A stretch of 46,535 bases of DNA from Mannheimia haemolytica (GTDB taxonomy: Bacteria > Pseudomonadota > Gammaproteobacteria > Enterobacterales > Pasteurellaceae). The notes beneath the pieces are model-generated. The model had not been told where the DNA came from and ran no database searches. It saw only the letters and a list, made by a program, of their open reading frames with translations. Made by a program: the position numbers and the translations under genes. The DNA is taken from NCBI RefSeq assembly GCF_004342115.1, contig NZ_SMAC01000024.1, positions 1 to 46,535 on the forward strand. Reading direction: 5' to 3'. Shown here in pieces: positions 24,668 to 34,641 of the stretch. Within the stretch, counting starts at the first letter, position 1. Each line of letters begins with the position of its first letter.

Positions 24668-25462
24668 ATGGCATTACTTGAAGTTAATCATCTGAATAAG
24701 CGTTTTGTTGAACGTAGTAGCCTATTTCATAAACAAGATTTTTATGCGGTAAAAGAAGTTTCTTTTACCCTAAATCGCAAGGAAACTTTAGCGATTATTG
24801 GTGAAAACGGAGCTGGGAAATCTACCTTGGCTAAAATGGTTGCTGGTATGGTTGAGCCAACATCTGGAGAACTGATTTTTAGAGGAACACCGCTTTCATT
24901 TGGCGATTATAAATACCGAGCTAAGCATATTCGTATGATGTTTCAGGACCCTAACGATGCCTTTGATCCTAATTATAATATAGGACAAATTTTAGATGCT
25001 CCGCTCCGCTTGGCGACAGATTTAAATGAAGAGGAAAGAAATGAGCGTATTTTTAATACGCTAAAATTGGTAGGAATGTATCCTGAGCAAGCGCTCGTTC
25101 CTATTTCAGAGGCTTCCAGTGGGCAAAAGCAGCGTATTGCGTTTGCTCGTGCTTTAATTTTAGAACCGGAAATTATTATTGCGGATGATACGATTAATTC
25201 ACTGGATTTTTCAGTCAAAACACAATTAATTAATTTAATGTTAAGTGTCCAGCAGCGACAAGGGATTGCTTATATTTATGTGGGGCAAAATTTAGGTCTG
25301 ATCAAACATATTGCCGATAAAATAATGGTGATGCAAAGTGGCGAAGTAGTAGAGTATGGCTTGACGAAAGAGGTTTTACTGAATCCGCAACATCAAATTA
25401 CGAAACGTTTAATTGAAAGTCATTTTGGAAAGCACCTTAGTTCCTATGCTTGGGCAAGCTAA
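24668..25462 (+). CDS. sapF: SapF-like peptide ABC transporter ATP-binding protein (orphan)
   Basis: The 264-residue ATPase resembles SapF of the Sap antimicrobial-peptide importer, e.g. RYRAKHIRMMFQDP (variant YKYRAK), GQILDAPLRLATDL and ITKRLIESHFGKHL. Walker A GENGAGKST and the Q-loop are intact. Other catalytic motifs deviate: the signature reads ASSGQ rather than LSGGQ, the residue after the Walker B Asp is Asp (ADDT, residue 174) rather than the usual Glu, and the switch-histidine position reads Gln (YVGQN). No sapA, sapB, sapC or sapD is adjacent, so partners must be encoded elsewhere. The identity is well supported; how active the ATPase is, is uncertain. Confidence 0.82.
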   Translation: MALLEVNHLNKRFVERSSLFHKQDFYAVKEVSFTLNRKETLAIIGENGAGKSTLAKMVAGMVEPTSGELIFRGTPLSFGDYKYRAKHIRMMFQDPNDAFDPNYNIGQILDAPLRLATDLNEEERNERIFNTLKLVGMYPEQALVPISEASSGQKQRIAFARALILEPEIIIADDTINSLDFSVKTQLINLMLSVQQRQGIAYIYVGQNLGLIKHIADKIMVMQSGEVVEYGLTKEVLLNPQHQITKRLIESHFGKHLSSYAWAS

Positions 25463-25603
25463 ATCTTTACTCCTGCTCTAATATGATTACTTGATAATTT
25501 TGACCTATTTCAATAAATATGCAGAATAACTCTTTTCAATTATTACATTCCTAATCTTTAAATTATAGACTATCTCAATTGTTTGAAAGATAGGAGAAAA
25601 GAG

Positions 25604-26242
25604 ATGGAATTGAAACATACGATTGAACAGCGTAAAACTATCAAAGCTTTTAATTCAACAATTAAGATTAGTAGAACTGAATTAGAAGAAATGGTCGCTT
25701 TATCCCAGCTTGCTCCCTCAAAAGCAAATCTGCAACCTTGGCGTTTTGTCATTATTGATGATGAAATTCTTAAAGCAGCATTATCAAAAAATGTTGCCTT
25801 TAATGGCCCACCTTGTGAAACAGCGTCTGCTATTGTGGTGATATTGGCAGATTTGCAATATGAAAAATTATTAGGCGCAATTGTTGATCAATCGGTAGAA
25901 ACTGGGTGTTTGCATAAAGAGTTTCGTGAACGTAAATTTGATTTTTTACTAAATCTTCATAACCAAGCAACTCAAGCAGAAATTAGAGATCAGGTATTAA
26001 TTGATACTAGTTTGGCGGCAATGCAATTAATGCTAATTGCCAAAGATAAGGGCTATGATACTCATGCGATAGGCGTGTTTGAGCGCCCTGCTGTATTAAA
26101 ATTATTGAATATAGATGCAGAACGTTATTTGCCTGTTATGCTACTAGCTATCGGTAAAGCAGCAAACCCAGCGTTGCCAAGTTGCCGTTTACCTCTAGAA
26201 TATACGGTTTCTTGGAACGATGGACAAGGTTTTAAAATATAA
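25604..26242 (+). CDS. Nitroreductase family protein
   Basis: This is an FMN-dependent NAD(P)H oxidoreductase of the nitroreductase fold. I start it at the ATG giving MELKHTIEQRKT because TAGGAGAAAAGAG stands right before it; a longer frame opens at 25583. The 212 residues have the FMN-phosphate-binding N-terminal RKTIKAF, the LSQLAPSKANLQPWRFVII active-site loop, the central LAAMQLMLIAKDKGYDTHAIG segment and the C-terminal LLAIGKAA. The natural substrate is unknown; members reduce nitro compounds, quinones or enoates. Confidence 0.87.
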   Translation: MELKHTIEQRKTIKAFNSTIKISRTELEEMVALSQLAPSKANLQPWRFVIIDDEILKAALSKNVAFNGPPCETASAIVVILADLQYEKLLGAIVDQSVETGCLHKEFRERKFDFLLNLHNQATQAEIRDQVLIDTSLAAMQLMLIAKDKGYDTHAIGVFERPAVLKLLNIDAERYLPVMLLAIGKAANPALPSCRLPLEYTVSWNDGQGFKI

Positions 26243-26336
26243 GGTGCAAGCGGTTAAATATCTTAATTTTTTGGCAAAAAATTGTTAAAATTTGAGCGTT
26301 GTAATTTATTTTTGTATTGCTATTTATAGGAGATAT

Positions 26337-26861
26337 ATGCATTCGGAATTAAATACTAGGGCAAATATTTTAGGTAAAATTATTTTCGCAAGTCGTTGGT
26401 TACAATTACCTATTTATTTAGGGTTGATTGTTGTACAGGGGATATATGCGTATAAGTTTATTAAATCATTGTATCATCTAGTTATCAATTTAAATGAAAT
26501 GGATTCAAATACTGTTATGTTAGCGGTATTAAATTTAATAGATGTGGTGATGATTGCAAATCTTTTGGTTATGGTTATTGTTGGAGGATATGAAACTTTT
26601 GTCTCTAGATTAAAAGTAGATGATCACCCTGATCAGCCAGAATGGTTGGATCACGTTAATGCGACTATTTTGAAAGTAAAACTTTCAATGGCAATTATCA
26701 GTATTTCTTCTATTCATTTATTACAAACATTTATCAATGCTTCAAATCTTGATGAAAAGCAAATGATGTGGCAAGTAGTTATTCACTTAGCCTTTATTGT
26801 TTCAGCATTAGCGATGGCGTATATTGATAAAATGTTGAATTCAGGGCATATGAAACATTAG
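26337..26861 (+). CDS. YqhA/UPF0114 family membrane protein
   Basis: This 174-residue inner-membrane protein belongs to the uncharacterised UPF0114 (YqhA) family. It shows [24 protein letters not shown] near the start, then hydrophobic helices around [26 protein letters not shown] and a C-terminal pair. The ATG at 26337 is favoured by TAGGAG 6 bases upstream; the frame itself extends back to 26292. It lies between the nitroreductase and glutathione reductase genes on the same strand. Its function is not known to me. Confidence 0.85.
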   Translation: MHSELNTRANILGKIIFASRWLQLPIYLGLIVVQGIYAYKFIKSLYHLVINLNEMDSNTVMLAVLNLIDVVMIANLLVMVIVGGYETFVSRLKVDDHPDQPEWLDHVNATILKVKLSMAIISISSIHLLQTFINASNLDEKQMMWQVVIHLAFIVSALAMAYIDKMLNSGHMKH

Positions 26862-26937
26862 TCTTCTATGCAAATTTAATTTGATAAAGCGCTTAACGAA
26901 TAAGTTGCTTTTGTTTTTATAGATCGAGGAATAGCTT

Positions 26938-28308
26938 ATGGCTAAACATTATGATTATATTGCTATCGGCGGTGGTAGTGGTGGTATTGCTTCAATTAAT
27001 CGAGCAGCAAGCTATGGGCAAAAATGTGCCATTATTGAAGCAAAACATTTAGGTGGCACTTGTGTGAACGTGGGATGTGTACCCAAAAAAGTGATGTTCT
27101 ATGGTGCACAAGTTGCAGAAGCGATTAACCATTACGCCCCTGATTATGGTTTTGACATTACGGTAAATAATTTTGATTATGCCAAATTAGTTGAGAGTCG
27201 CCAGGCCTATATTGGGCGCATTCATACCTCATATGGTAATGTGCTGGCAAAAAATAATGTTGATGTTTTAAATGGTTTTGCTCGCTTTAAAGATGCTAAA
27301 ACATTAGAAGTGAGTTATGCTGATGGTTCCGTTGAGGAGGTCACAGCAGACCATATTCTGATTGCAACAGGTGGTCGTCCAACTGTACCCAATGTGAAAG
27401 GGGCTGAATACGGTATCACTTCTGATGGTGTATTTGCACTAGATGCTTTACCGAAGTCCGTAGCAATTGTGGGGGCAGGGTATATTGCAGTTGAATTAGC
27501 TGGAGTATTTAATAGTTTAGGAGTAAATACCCATCTTTTTGTTCGTCAACATGCTCCAATGCGTAATCAAGACCCATTAATAGTGGATACATTGCTTGAA
27601 GTATTAGCTCAAGATGGGATCGAATTACATACACAAGCGACTCCTCAAGAAGTAGTTAAAAATGCAGATGGTTCATTGACATTAAAATTGCAAGATGGTC
27701 GTGAAACCTCTGTTGAAAGCTTGGTGTGGGCTATTGGTCGTGAGCCAGCGACAGATAAGATTAATTTAGAGGCTGCTGGTGTTGAAACCAACGAGCGTGG
27801 TTTTATCAAAGTGGATAAATTCCAAAATACTAATGTGCCAAATATCTATGCTGTTGGTGATATTATTGAAGGTGGTATTGAATTAACTCCTGTTGCAGTT
27901 GCAGCTGGTCGCAGGCTATCGGAACGGTTGTTCAATAATAAACCAAATGAACATTTGGATTATAGCTTAGTACCGACAGTCGTTTTTAGCCACCCACCAA
28001 TAGGTACTGTTGGTTTAAGTGAGCCAAAAGCGATTGAGCAATATGGGGCAGAAAATGTGAAAGTGTATAAATCTTCATTTACTGCAATGTATACTGCGGT
28101 TACACAACATCGTCAACCTTGCCGAATGAAATTAGTTTGTGTTGGGGAAGAGGAAAAAGTGGTTGGGTTACATGGTATTGGTTTTGGTGTTGATGAAATG
28201 ATTCAAGGTTTTGCTGTTGCAATTAAAATGGGCGCAACGAAAGCTGATTTTGACAACACAGTGGCTATTCACCCGACAGGATCTGAAGAATTTGTAACCA
28301 TGCGCTAA
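26938..28308 (+). CDS. gor: Glutathione reductase
   Basis: This flavoenzyme reduces oxidised glutathione with NADPH in the cytoplasm. The 456 residues contain the FAD-binding [17 protein letters not shown], the redox disulfide in [13 protein letters not shown], the NADPH-binding [17 protein letters not shown] with the downstream Arg pair region (FVRQHAPMR), the FAD motif [12 protein letters not shown] and the C-terminal active-site His in [13 protein letters not shown] basic residue in the NADPH pocket and the CVNVGC spacing favour glutathione over lipoamide or trypanothione substrates. Confidence 0.95.
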   Translation: MAKHYDYIAIGGGSGGIASINRAASYGQKCAIIEAKHLGGTCVNVGCVPKKVMFYGAQVAEAINHYAPDYGFDITVNNFDYAKLVESRQAYIGRIHTSYGNVLAKNNVDVLNGFARFKDAKTLEVSYADGSVEEVTADHILIATGGRPTVPNVKGAEYGITSDGVFALDALPKSVAIVGAGYIAVELAGVFNSLGVNTHLFVRQHAPMRNQDPLIVDTLLEVLAQDGIELHTQATPQEVVKNADGSLTLKLQDGRETSVESLVWAIGREPATDKINLEAAGVETNERGFIKVDKFQNTNVPNIYAVGDIIEGGIELTPVAVAAGRRLSERLFNNKPNEHLDYSLVPTVVFSHPPIGTVGLSEPKAIEQYGAENVKVYKSSFTAMYTAVTQHRQPCRMKLVCVGEEEKVVGLHGIGFGVDEMIQGFAVAIKMGATKADFDNTVAIHPTGSEEFVTMR

Positions 28309-28366
28309 ATGTAATAAAATGTTACGTAATTTTATGATTATGCTACATTTTATTTATGGGTTTGCT

Positions 28367-28705
28367 ATGAAAAACGCTTTTAGCTTTTTTGTTATTTCTC
28401 TTTTTCTTACGATGAATAGTATTAGTTATGCAAGTAATCCTATTCCTAGTAATAAAGAAAAATTAAACGGAGTAAAAAAACAGCAAGACAAGCCTAAGTT
28501 TAGAATATCTGAACGTAAGGTATTGAAAAATAAAGAGAAAGATGAAGAGGTTAGTAATTTTTCTATGGAGGAATTACGTGTTGGAGCACAACGACCTCTT
28601 GATGATTCTGTGATTCAATATTTTAAATCTCAATGCCGATACGCATTTATGTCAGATCGGGAGATTATTGCTAACCGCTGTGAAGTTAAAAAAATAGCTG
28701 ATTAA
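28367..28705 (+). CDS. Small exported protein of unknown function
   Basis: This 112-residue product has a clear signal peptide (KNAFSFFVISLFLTMNSISYAS, cleavage likely after SYA) and a short mature part. The mature part has a lysine-rich basic stretch (residues about 35-60) and an ordered-looking C-terminal segment, ELRVGAQRPLDDSVIQYFKSQCRYAF, with two cysteines (in SQCRY and NRCEV) that could pair in the periplasm. I prefer the ATG at 28367, which starts the signal peptide; the frame opens at 28319 only 10 bases after gor. It probably rides on the gor transcript and ends at a strong hairpin. I do not recognise a family. Confidence 0.65.
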   Translation: MKNAFSFFVISLFLTMNSISYASNPIPSNKEKLNGVKKQQDKPKFRISERKVLKNKEKDEEVSNFSMEELRVGAQRPLDDSVIQYFKSQCRYAFMSDREIIANRCEVKKIAD

Positions 28706-28734
28706 AAAAGTATAGTGTATGAGTTAAATGTAAT

Positions 28735-28762
28735 AAAAAACGGAGCGTTATGCTCCGTTTTT
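28735..28762. terminator. Bidirectional terminator between the exported protein gene and fdhE
   Basis: AAAAACGGAGC and GCTCCGTTTTT form an 11-bp stem with a 5-base loop. A-runs and T-runs on both sides let it work for the plus-strand gor unit and the minus-strand formate dehydrogenase unit. Confidence 0.88.
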
Positions 28763-28774
28763 GTTGTAAATGAG

Positions 28775-29692
28775 TTACTCTACTTGAAATAAAAATGGAT
28801 TTATCCCACTTCTTGAAAGACCTTTTTGTTCCATCTCGGAATCTAAGAATAGAGTTGCTAAATCATCAGCAACAGGTTCCACATTCACGTCTTTATCTTG
28901 ATAGAGTACTTTTAAGTAGGAATGGCAGTCGCCACAACTTTCAGCTTTAACTGCTGCTTCTACTGTATCTAAGCTCCAATAATCCAGTTTGCCGGTTTCA
29001 TCACAGTTTGTACACTTTGTACGTACTACATGCCATTCACTTTCACATAAAGAACAGTGTAGATAACGTAACCCTTGAGCTTCACCGAAATGAATCACAC
29101 TGCTTACAGGTGCTGAGTTACATACCGGACATAAATGTTTATGGCCTATTTCTGCACGAGAATTACGTGGTAATTGTTGAGCTAATTGTACCCAGTAAAG
29201 TGAGAGAGCAGCCCAAATAAAGACAGCTTTATCTGCGCCCACAAGTTCGTATCGTTCATTTAGCAAATTATCAGCAAGTGTGTCTAGCTCTGACTTAGCT
29301 GCCTTTTCCAATACTTCAATTGTTGCAAGAACAGTATCATTTGCATAAGGCTTGAATTTCTCAATAATGGCTAAGAGTAGTGTCCGCCATTCATCAGTAC
29401 GCTGAAAATTCTGTGCATTTAGCGGTGTTTCTCCTTGCGTGCGCTCTACACAAGCGGTTATTTTTTGAGAATAATCTGCAATTGGCTGGCTTTCAAGTAA
29501 TGCTAATTGAATGTCCACGAGGTTAGCAGAAAACTCCATATATTCACCGAATGGGTTTTGCTTGGCTAATTCACGTAGCCGCTTAGCGCGGCGTAAATAC
29601 AGATTTTTGGGATTAGCAAATAAGAGCTCGGGTTGCTGAAATGAACTAGCTGCTTGTTTGATATCATCTTGAGGTAGTATTTTGATACTCAT
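28775..29692 (-). CDS. fdhE: Formate dehydrogenase accessory protein FdhE
   Basis: FdhE is a cytoplasmic rubredoxin-like protein needed for assembly and activity of membrane-bound formate dehydrogenases. The 305 residues end in a zinc or iron-binding part with four CxxC pairs: CPVC, CSLC, CTNC and CGDC, within the conserved [17 protein letters not shown] context. It is the last gene of the fdxG-H-I-E run, separated from fdxI by 55 bases containing a hairpin built from a Hin-type uptake signal. Confidence 0.95.
   Translation of the reverse strand: MSIKILPQDDIKQAASSFQQPELLFANPKNLYLRRAKRLRELAKQNPFGEYMEFSANLVDIQLALLESQPIADYSQKITACVERTQGETPLNAQNFQRTDEWRTLLLAIIEKFKPYANDTVLATIEVLEKAAKSELDTLADNLLNERYELVGADKAVFIWAALSLYWVQLAQQLPRNSRAEIGHKHLCPVCNSAPVSSVIHFGEAQGLRYLHCSLCESEWHVVRTKCTNCDETGKLDYWSLDTVEAAVKAESCGDCHSYLKVLYQDKDVNVEPVADDLATLFLDSEMEQKGLSRSGINPFLFQVE
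29450..29458 (+). repeat. Uptake signal core inside fdhE
   Basis: An exact Apl-type core lies in codons of the variable N-terminal half of FdhE and is followed by TATTTTTTG. Confidence 0.6.
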
Positions 29693-29719
29693 AATATTCT
29701 TTTTAAACCAATAAAATAA

Positions 29720-29743
29720 AAGTGCGGTAATAATACCGCACTT
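29720..29743 (-). terminator. Hairpin made of a Hin-type uptake-signal pair, between fdxI and fdhE
   Basis: AAGTGCGGTA and TACCGCACTT form a perfect 10-bp stem with a 4-base loop, followed on the minus strand by TTATTTTATT. Both arms contain AAGTGCGGT, the uptake-signal core of the Haemophilus influenzae / Pasteurella group, not the ACAAGCGGT core used elsewhere here. It may attenuate transcription into fdhE. Confidence 0.75.
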
Positions 29744-29747
29744 GAGG

Positions 29748-30425
29748 TTATTTATTATTTTGCTCAGCTACTTGTCTTTCTAATTCAGGTAGCACTTCTT
29801 CACGGTACCATCTTGGGTGGTGTTTTTTTGCCCAGCGAACGGTAACCCAACCCTCAACCATACCTCTGATTGAGCCTTTTACCCAGAATGCCATATACAT
29901 ATGTACTAAAATTCCGGTAAATAGCATAAATGCACTTGCTGAATGAAGTAAAATTGCAATTCTTAGCATAGGAATCGAGAAGTAGTGAGAGAAAAATTGT
30001 CTCCACATAATAATCCCTGTGGCTAAAAGAGTGAACATCGCAAGAATAAGAGTCCAAAAGAGTAATTTTTGACCCAAATTGTATTTTCCATTATCGGAAA
30101 CCTTATGCTCATTACCTTTTAGTACTTCAACAATGCCTTTTGCCCAACGAATATCATTTTTCTCAGGGATATTATGGTGCCAATATATTAACGCCATAAT
30201 AATAAATGCAATAAACATTATAATCCCGGTAAATGGGTGGACTGCACGGGCAATCTGTGGAGTACCTAAAATCTCGGTAAGCCAAGCAAAGTCAGGGAAG
30301 AAGAAGGCAACACCGGTAAACATCGTCATAAAAAACGAGATTACTAAGAACCAGTGGCTAACACGAGCTAAGGGCTTATGACGAACGATTTTGGTATCGT
30401 TCGTGATTTCAAATTTCTTACTCAT
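29748..30425 (-). CDS. fdxI: Formate dehydrogenase gamma subunit (cytochrome b556)
   Basis: This membrane subunit takes electrons from the iron-sulfur subunit and passes them through two b hemes to menaquinone. I start it at [10 protein letters not shown], 8 bases inside the end of fdxH; a longer frame from 30509 would overlap fdxH deeply. The 225 residues have four membrane helices and candidate heme histidines in [30 protein letters not shown] and LVHMYMAFW. Order and overlap fit the fdn/fdo operons. Confidence 0.93.
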   Translation of the reverse strand: MSKKFEITNDTKIVRHKPLARVSHWFLVISFFMTMFTGVAFFFPDFAWLTEILGTPQIARAVHPFTGIIMFIAFIIMALIYWHHNIPEKNDIRWAKGIVEVLKGNEHKVSDNGKYNLGQKLLFWTLILAMFTLLATGIIMWRQFFSHYFSIPMLRIAILLHSASAFMLFTGILVHMYMAFWVKGSIRGMVEGWVTVRWAKKHHPRWYREEVLPELERQVAEQNNK

Positions 30426-31332
30426 GTTTGCCTCCTTCTGCATTTTCGCTATGGTGGTGTTCTTCAAGATCTTCCTCAACGTTTGGCCCAACGGTAATAT
30501 AGTGTGCAACTTCTGCTAAAGCTAAACCACCCAACGCTACTGCCGCCACAGGTTTTAAAACGTCTTTCCATAAGGTTACTGTGGTATCAATCTTCGGATC
30601 TTTCGGTAAGCCTGAATAAAGCTCCGGTTTGTCGGCATGATGTAATATATACATTACGTGCGTACCGCCAACGCCTTCAGGGTCGTACAAGCCGGCATTT
30701 TCATAGCCACGAGATTTCAGATCAGCAATGCGTTGTTCTGCATAGAACTTCATCTCTTCTTTGCTACCGAAGCGGATTGCACCGGTCGGGCAGGTTTTCA
30801 CGCAAGCCGGTTCTTGACCAACATTGACACGATCCACACACAGGGTGCATTTGTAAACACGGTTATCGTCCGGATTCATACGAGGAATGTTGAACGGACA
30901 ACCTGCGATACAGTAGCCACAACCGATACATTTGTCGGATTGGAAATCAACAATACCGTTGGCGTATTGGATAATCGCACCCGGTGACGGGCAAGATTTC
31001 AAGCAACCCGGCTCGGCACAGTGCATACAGCCGTCTTTACGGATCAACCATTCTAAACGGTCGTTTTCTTCTACTTCGTTAAAGCGCATTACTGTCCACG
31101 CTTTCGCATTTAGATCCGCAGGGTTGTCGTACACGCCGACACAGTTTGCATTTACATCGGAGCGAATGTCATTCCATTCTGAACAGCCCACTTGACAGGC
31201 TTTACAGCCGATACAAGTGGTGACATCGATCAGTTTCGCTACTTCCACTTGGTGCGAACGAGCCTGCGGCGCCGGTGTCAGCGCCGAGGTTGCGGAGATT
31301 TTAATAATGTTTTGAGTTTGAACTGTACTCAT
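30418..31332 (-). CDS. fdxH: Formate dehydrogenase iron-sulfur (beta) subunit
   Basis: This electron-transfer subunit carries four [4Fe-4S] clusters between the molybdopterin subunit and the cytochrome b. The 304 residues show the four cysteine groups in [49 protein letters not shown] and [21 protein letters not shown]. One C-terminal membrane anchor follows (around [16 protein letters not shown]). It starts 2 bases after the fdxG stop and overlaps fdxI. The C-terminal tail is histidine- and glutamate-rich. Confidence 0.96.
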   Translation of the reverse strand: MSTVQTQNIIKISATSALTPAPQARSHQVEVAKLIDVTTCIGCKACQVGCSEWNDIRSDVNANCVGVYDNPADLNAKAWTVMRFNEVEENDRLEWLIRKDGCMHCAEPGCLKSCPSPGAIIQYANGIVDFQSDKCIGCGYCIAGCPFNIPRMNPDDNRVYKCTLCVDRVNVGQEPACVKTCPTGAIRFGSKEEMKFYAEQRIADLKSRGYENAGLYDPEGVGGTHVMYILHHADKPELYSGLPKDPKIDTTVTLWKDVLKPVAAVALGGLALAEVAHYITVGPNVEEDLEEHHHSENAEGGKHE

Positions 31333-31334
31333 TG

Positions 31335-34300
31335 TTAAGCCCCCACAATTTTCTCAATGTTTAATAACATACATTTCGATTCAGGTGTATTTGAGTTTGG
31401 TTCACCTGTTCGCACGGTTAAGTTATTGGCAAAATAGCCTTTTTTCGCACCGGTTGTAGCCGCAAAGCCCCAGTGGATCGGCACACCGATAGTGTGGATT
31501 GGTTTGCCGTCAGAGACCAATGAACGGATACGTTTAGTCACCACGGCAACGGCTTTAATTTCGCCACGTTTAGACCAAACACGTACTTTGTCGCCATTTT
31601 TAATGCCTTTCTCTTCGGCAAGTTTCTCGCCGATTTCCACGAATTGCTCCGGTTGAGCAATGACGTTAATCAGGGCATTTTTCGTCCAGTAGTGGAAGTG
31701 TTCGGTTAAGCGGTAAGTTGTACCGACATATGGGAACTCATCGCTGGTGCCTAAATCCGCTTTATCGCTCGGCAGAATGCGTGCCACCGGACTGCTGATT
31801 ACATTCGGGTGTAACGGGTTCGTGCCGATTGGCGTTTCAAACGGTTCATAATGCTCAGGGAATGGACCGTCTTGCATACGTTCACGCACGAACAAGCCGG
31901 ATACCCCTTCCGGTTGCATAATAAATGGTGTCACAGGGCTATTTGGTGGTGCTGTACCGTAATCGGCAACGTCCACATAGTTCCAGTTTTTACCGTTCCA
32001 TTTAACTAGCTGGCGTTTCGGGTTCCACGGTTTACCGCTTAAATCTGCCGATGCACGGTTGTATAGAATACGGCGGTTTACCGGCCACGAGAATGCCCAG
32101 CCTAAGGTGTTACCTAAGCCTGATGGGTCGGAGTTATCACGGTTCGCCATTTGGTTACCTTTCGGAGTCCATTGACCACAGTAGATCCAACAACCACCGG
32201 AGGTTGTACCGTCATCACGCATTTGTGCAAAGCTGGATAATAGTTCGCCTTTTTTCACGATGATGTTGCCGTCTGCATCTTTCAGATCTTCCAATGCATA
32301 ACCGTTGTTCTCTTTGGCGATCTCTTCCGGCTTCGGTTCTAACGGGTTCATATAGTTCCACGTCATCGCTTCTAACGGTTCAAGCGGTGCTTTTCCGCCT
32401 TCTTTATGATAAAGGTGGATCAGTTCGGCACGGATTTCAGACAGAATATCCACGTCCGGTTTTGCCTCGTGTGGTGCGTCTGCTGCTTTCCAGTGCCATT
32501 GTAACCAGCGACCGGAGTTCGCAATTGAACCATCTTCTTCCGCAAAGCAAGTGGTCGGCAAGCGGAACACTTCGGTTTGAATTTCAGACGGGTTCACATT
32601 GTTGAACTCACCGTGATTTTTCCAGAACTCGGAAGTATCGGTAATAAGCGGGTCAAAAATGACTAAATATTTCAAATTGCTCAACGCTTTAATTAACTTC
32701 TGCGAGTTAGGGTAAGAGGCAATCGGGTTCATACCTTGGCAGAAATAGCCGTTCACTTTGCCTTGATACATCTGTTCGATAAAGCGGAAGTGATCTGTAC
32801 CGCCTTTCGGGTATTTCGGTAAATAGTGATAGCCGAACTCGTTCTCTTTGGTTGCCTTATCGCCGTAGAAGGTTTTGAGCATACTCACAGCGAATTTCGG
32901 GTTGTTTTGCCCGTAGTTTACTTGCCCTGCCACTAAGGTTTTCGGTGCAATCGCATTTAAGTAGCTTTCTAAGGTTGCGTCCGCTTCGGTTGGCAGGCGG
33001 ATATAGCCCGGCAACATATGTGGGAACAAGCCTAGGTCGGTAATCCCTTGTACGTTAGAGTGACCACGCAGTGCGTTTACCCCACCGCCGGAGACACCAA
33101 TGTTACCGCACAGCAACTGAATGATCGCCATTGAGCGAATGTTTTGTGCGCCCACGGTGTGTTGTGTCCAACCTAAGGCATAGAGGAAGGTGGCGGCTTT
33201 ATCCGGCGCTGAGGTTTTCGCAATCTCTTCACAGAAAATCAGGAAATCTTTTTGTGGCGTACCGGTAATGCGTTCTACCATTTCAGGCGTATAGCGGGAA
33301 ACGTGGTCTTTGAGCATATTGATCACACAACGTGGATCTTGCATTGTCATATCCCGTTTCGGCTGACCCTGTTCATCTAACTGATAAGCCCAAGTGGATT
33401 TGTCTTTATAGGTACGAGTGGTTTCATCGTAGCCGGTGAAAAGCCCGTCTTCGAATTTAAACCCTTCGTTGAGTAAGAATGTGGCATTGGTGTAATGCTT
33501 CACATACTCGTGTTGAATTTTGTCGTTTTTAAGCAGGTAGTTTACCGCACCTAACAAGAACGCAATGTCCGTACCCGGACGCAATGGTATATAAATATCC
33601 GCCACCGCAGCACTACGGTTAAAGCGTGGATCTACCACCATTAACTTCGCACCGTTCTGTTTTTTCGCTTCAACTGCCCAACGGAAACCCACAGGGTGAG
33701 CTTCGGCTGCGTTACCGCCCATAACGATCACTAAATCGGAGTTTTTAATATCAACCCAGTGGTTGGTCATCGCACCGCGACCAAATGATGGAGCAAGACT
33801 TGCTACCGTTGGTCCGTGTCAGATACTCGCTTGGTTGTCGGTAAAAATCATACCGAGAGAGCGGATAAACTTCTGGGTGACGATACCGGTTTCGTTACTA
33901 CACGCCGAGCCTGCCAAGAAACCTGCCGTCATCCAACGGTTTACTTCCAGCCCTGCTTCATTGTGGGTGACGAAGTTCTCATCACGGTCATTTTTCATAT
34001 GGCGGGCAATACGTTCAATTGCCTCGTGCCAAGAAATGCGTTTCCACTCACTTGAACCGGCTTCACGCACTTCCGGATAATGCACACGGCGGTCACTATT
34101 AACATAGTCCAACGCCCCTGCACCTTTCGGACATAACGCCCCACGGCTTACTGGATGGTCAGAATCACCCTCAATATGAATTAACTTTCCTTTGCTGTTC
34201 ATTGCTTCGCCGCCTAAGCTGTACATAATCATGCCACAGCCTACCGCGCAGTAAGTACAGGTTTGTCGAGTTTCTTTTGCTCTTAAGAGCTTATACTCAC

Positions 34301-34406
34301 GCGGTGCAGCTAATGCTGTTGCTGGAGCAAAACCCAACATTGCAGCAGAAGTTCCCGCCATACCACCTGCACAGACCTTGAAGAACTTACGTCTTGAGAT
34401 CTGCAT
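31335..34406 (-). CDS. fdxG: Formate dehydrogenase major (alpha) subunit, selenocysteine-containing
   Basis: This periplasmic catalytic subunit oxidises formate at a bis-MGD molybdenum centre with selenocysteine as a ligand. The gene is one frame of 1024 codons including an in-frame TGA (33821-33819), which stands in the context [17 protein letters not shown], the Sec position of E. coli FdnG. The N-terminus is a Tat signal ([12 protein letters not shown]), then the [4Fe-4S] motif CTYCAVGCG with the fourth Cys in GALCPKGA. I start at the ATG preceded by GGAG; a GTG lies two codons earlier. It is first of fdxG-H-I-fdhE. Confidence 0.95.
33779..33821 (-). promoter_or_regulatory. Selenocysteine codon and SECIS-like hairpin of fdxG
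   Basis: After the TGA, GACCAA (33814-33809) pairs with TTGGTC (33784-33779). Inside it GG pairs with CC, a single T (33805) is left bulged, and AGCAA (33804-33800) pairs with TTGCT (33796-33792) around a GTC loop. A bulged U and a G-U-bearing apical loop just downstream of UGA are the features SelB recognises in E. coli fdnG and fdhF. Confidence 0.82.
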
Positions 34407-34446
34407 AATCACTCCAAATCACATAATGTGAGAAATAAAATAAAAT

Positions 34447-34460
34447 TTGATCAAAATTAA
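34447..34460 (-). promoter_or_regulatory. Candidate FNR site upstream of fdxG
   Basis: TTGATCAAAATTAA fits the FNR consensus TTGAT-N4-ATCAA with one mismatch. It lies about 40 bases before the fdxG start, and a CATTAT -10-like hexamer (34428-34423, minus strand) is between them. Anaerobic activation of a respiratory formate dehydrogenase would be expected. The region is very AT-rich, so chance matches are possible. Confidence 0.4.
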
Positions 34461-34556
34461 TTTAATAAATTGATCTAAGAGGTGTATCATTTTCCCCCTA
34501 ATAAAAGAAAATGAACATACTCTTTTTTTGGTAAATAGATAAAATCTTAAATTAAT

Positions 34557-34570
34557 TTGATGTAAACCAA
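34557..34570 (+). promoter_or_regulatory. Second candidate FNR site, fdhD side
   Basis: TTGATGTAAACCAA matches the same consensus with one mismatch, about 75 bases upstream of the fdhD start. I see no convincing -10 at the right spacing. Together with the first site it would bracket the divergent promoter region. The remaining intergenic bases are AT-rich without other clear signals. Confidence 0.3.
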
Positions 34571-34641
34571 ATTTAAACAATTTAATGATACAACTTTTTA
34601 ACAAAATAAACTACTTTTTAGTCAAGTGAGAGATAAATATT

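Noticed and set aside
33771-33821. Reading fdxG as two separate genes or a nonsense mutation
   Set aside because: Frame and homology continue without a break across the TGA, which sits at the Sec position and is followed by a SECIS-like fold.
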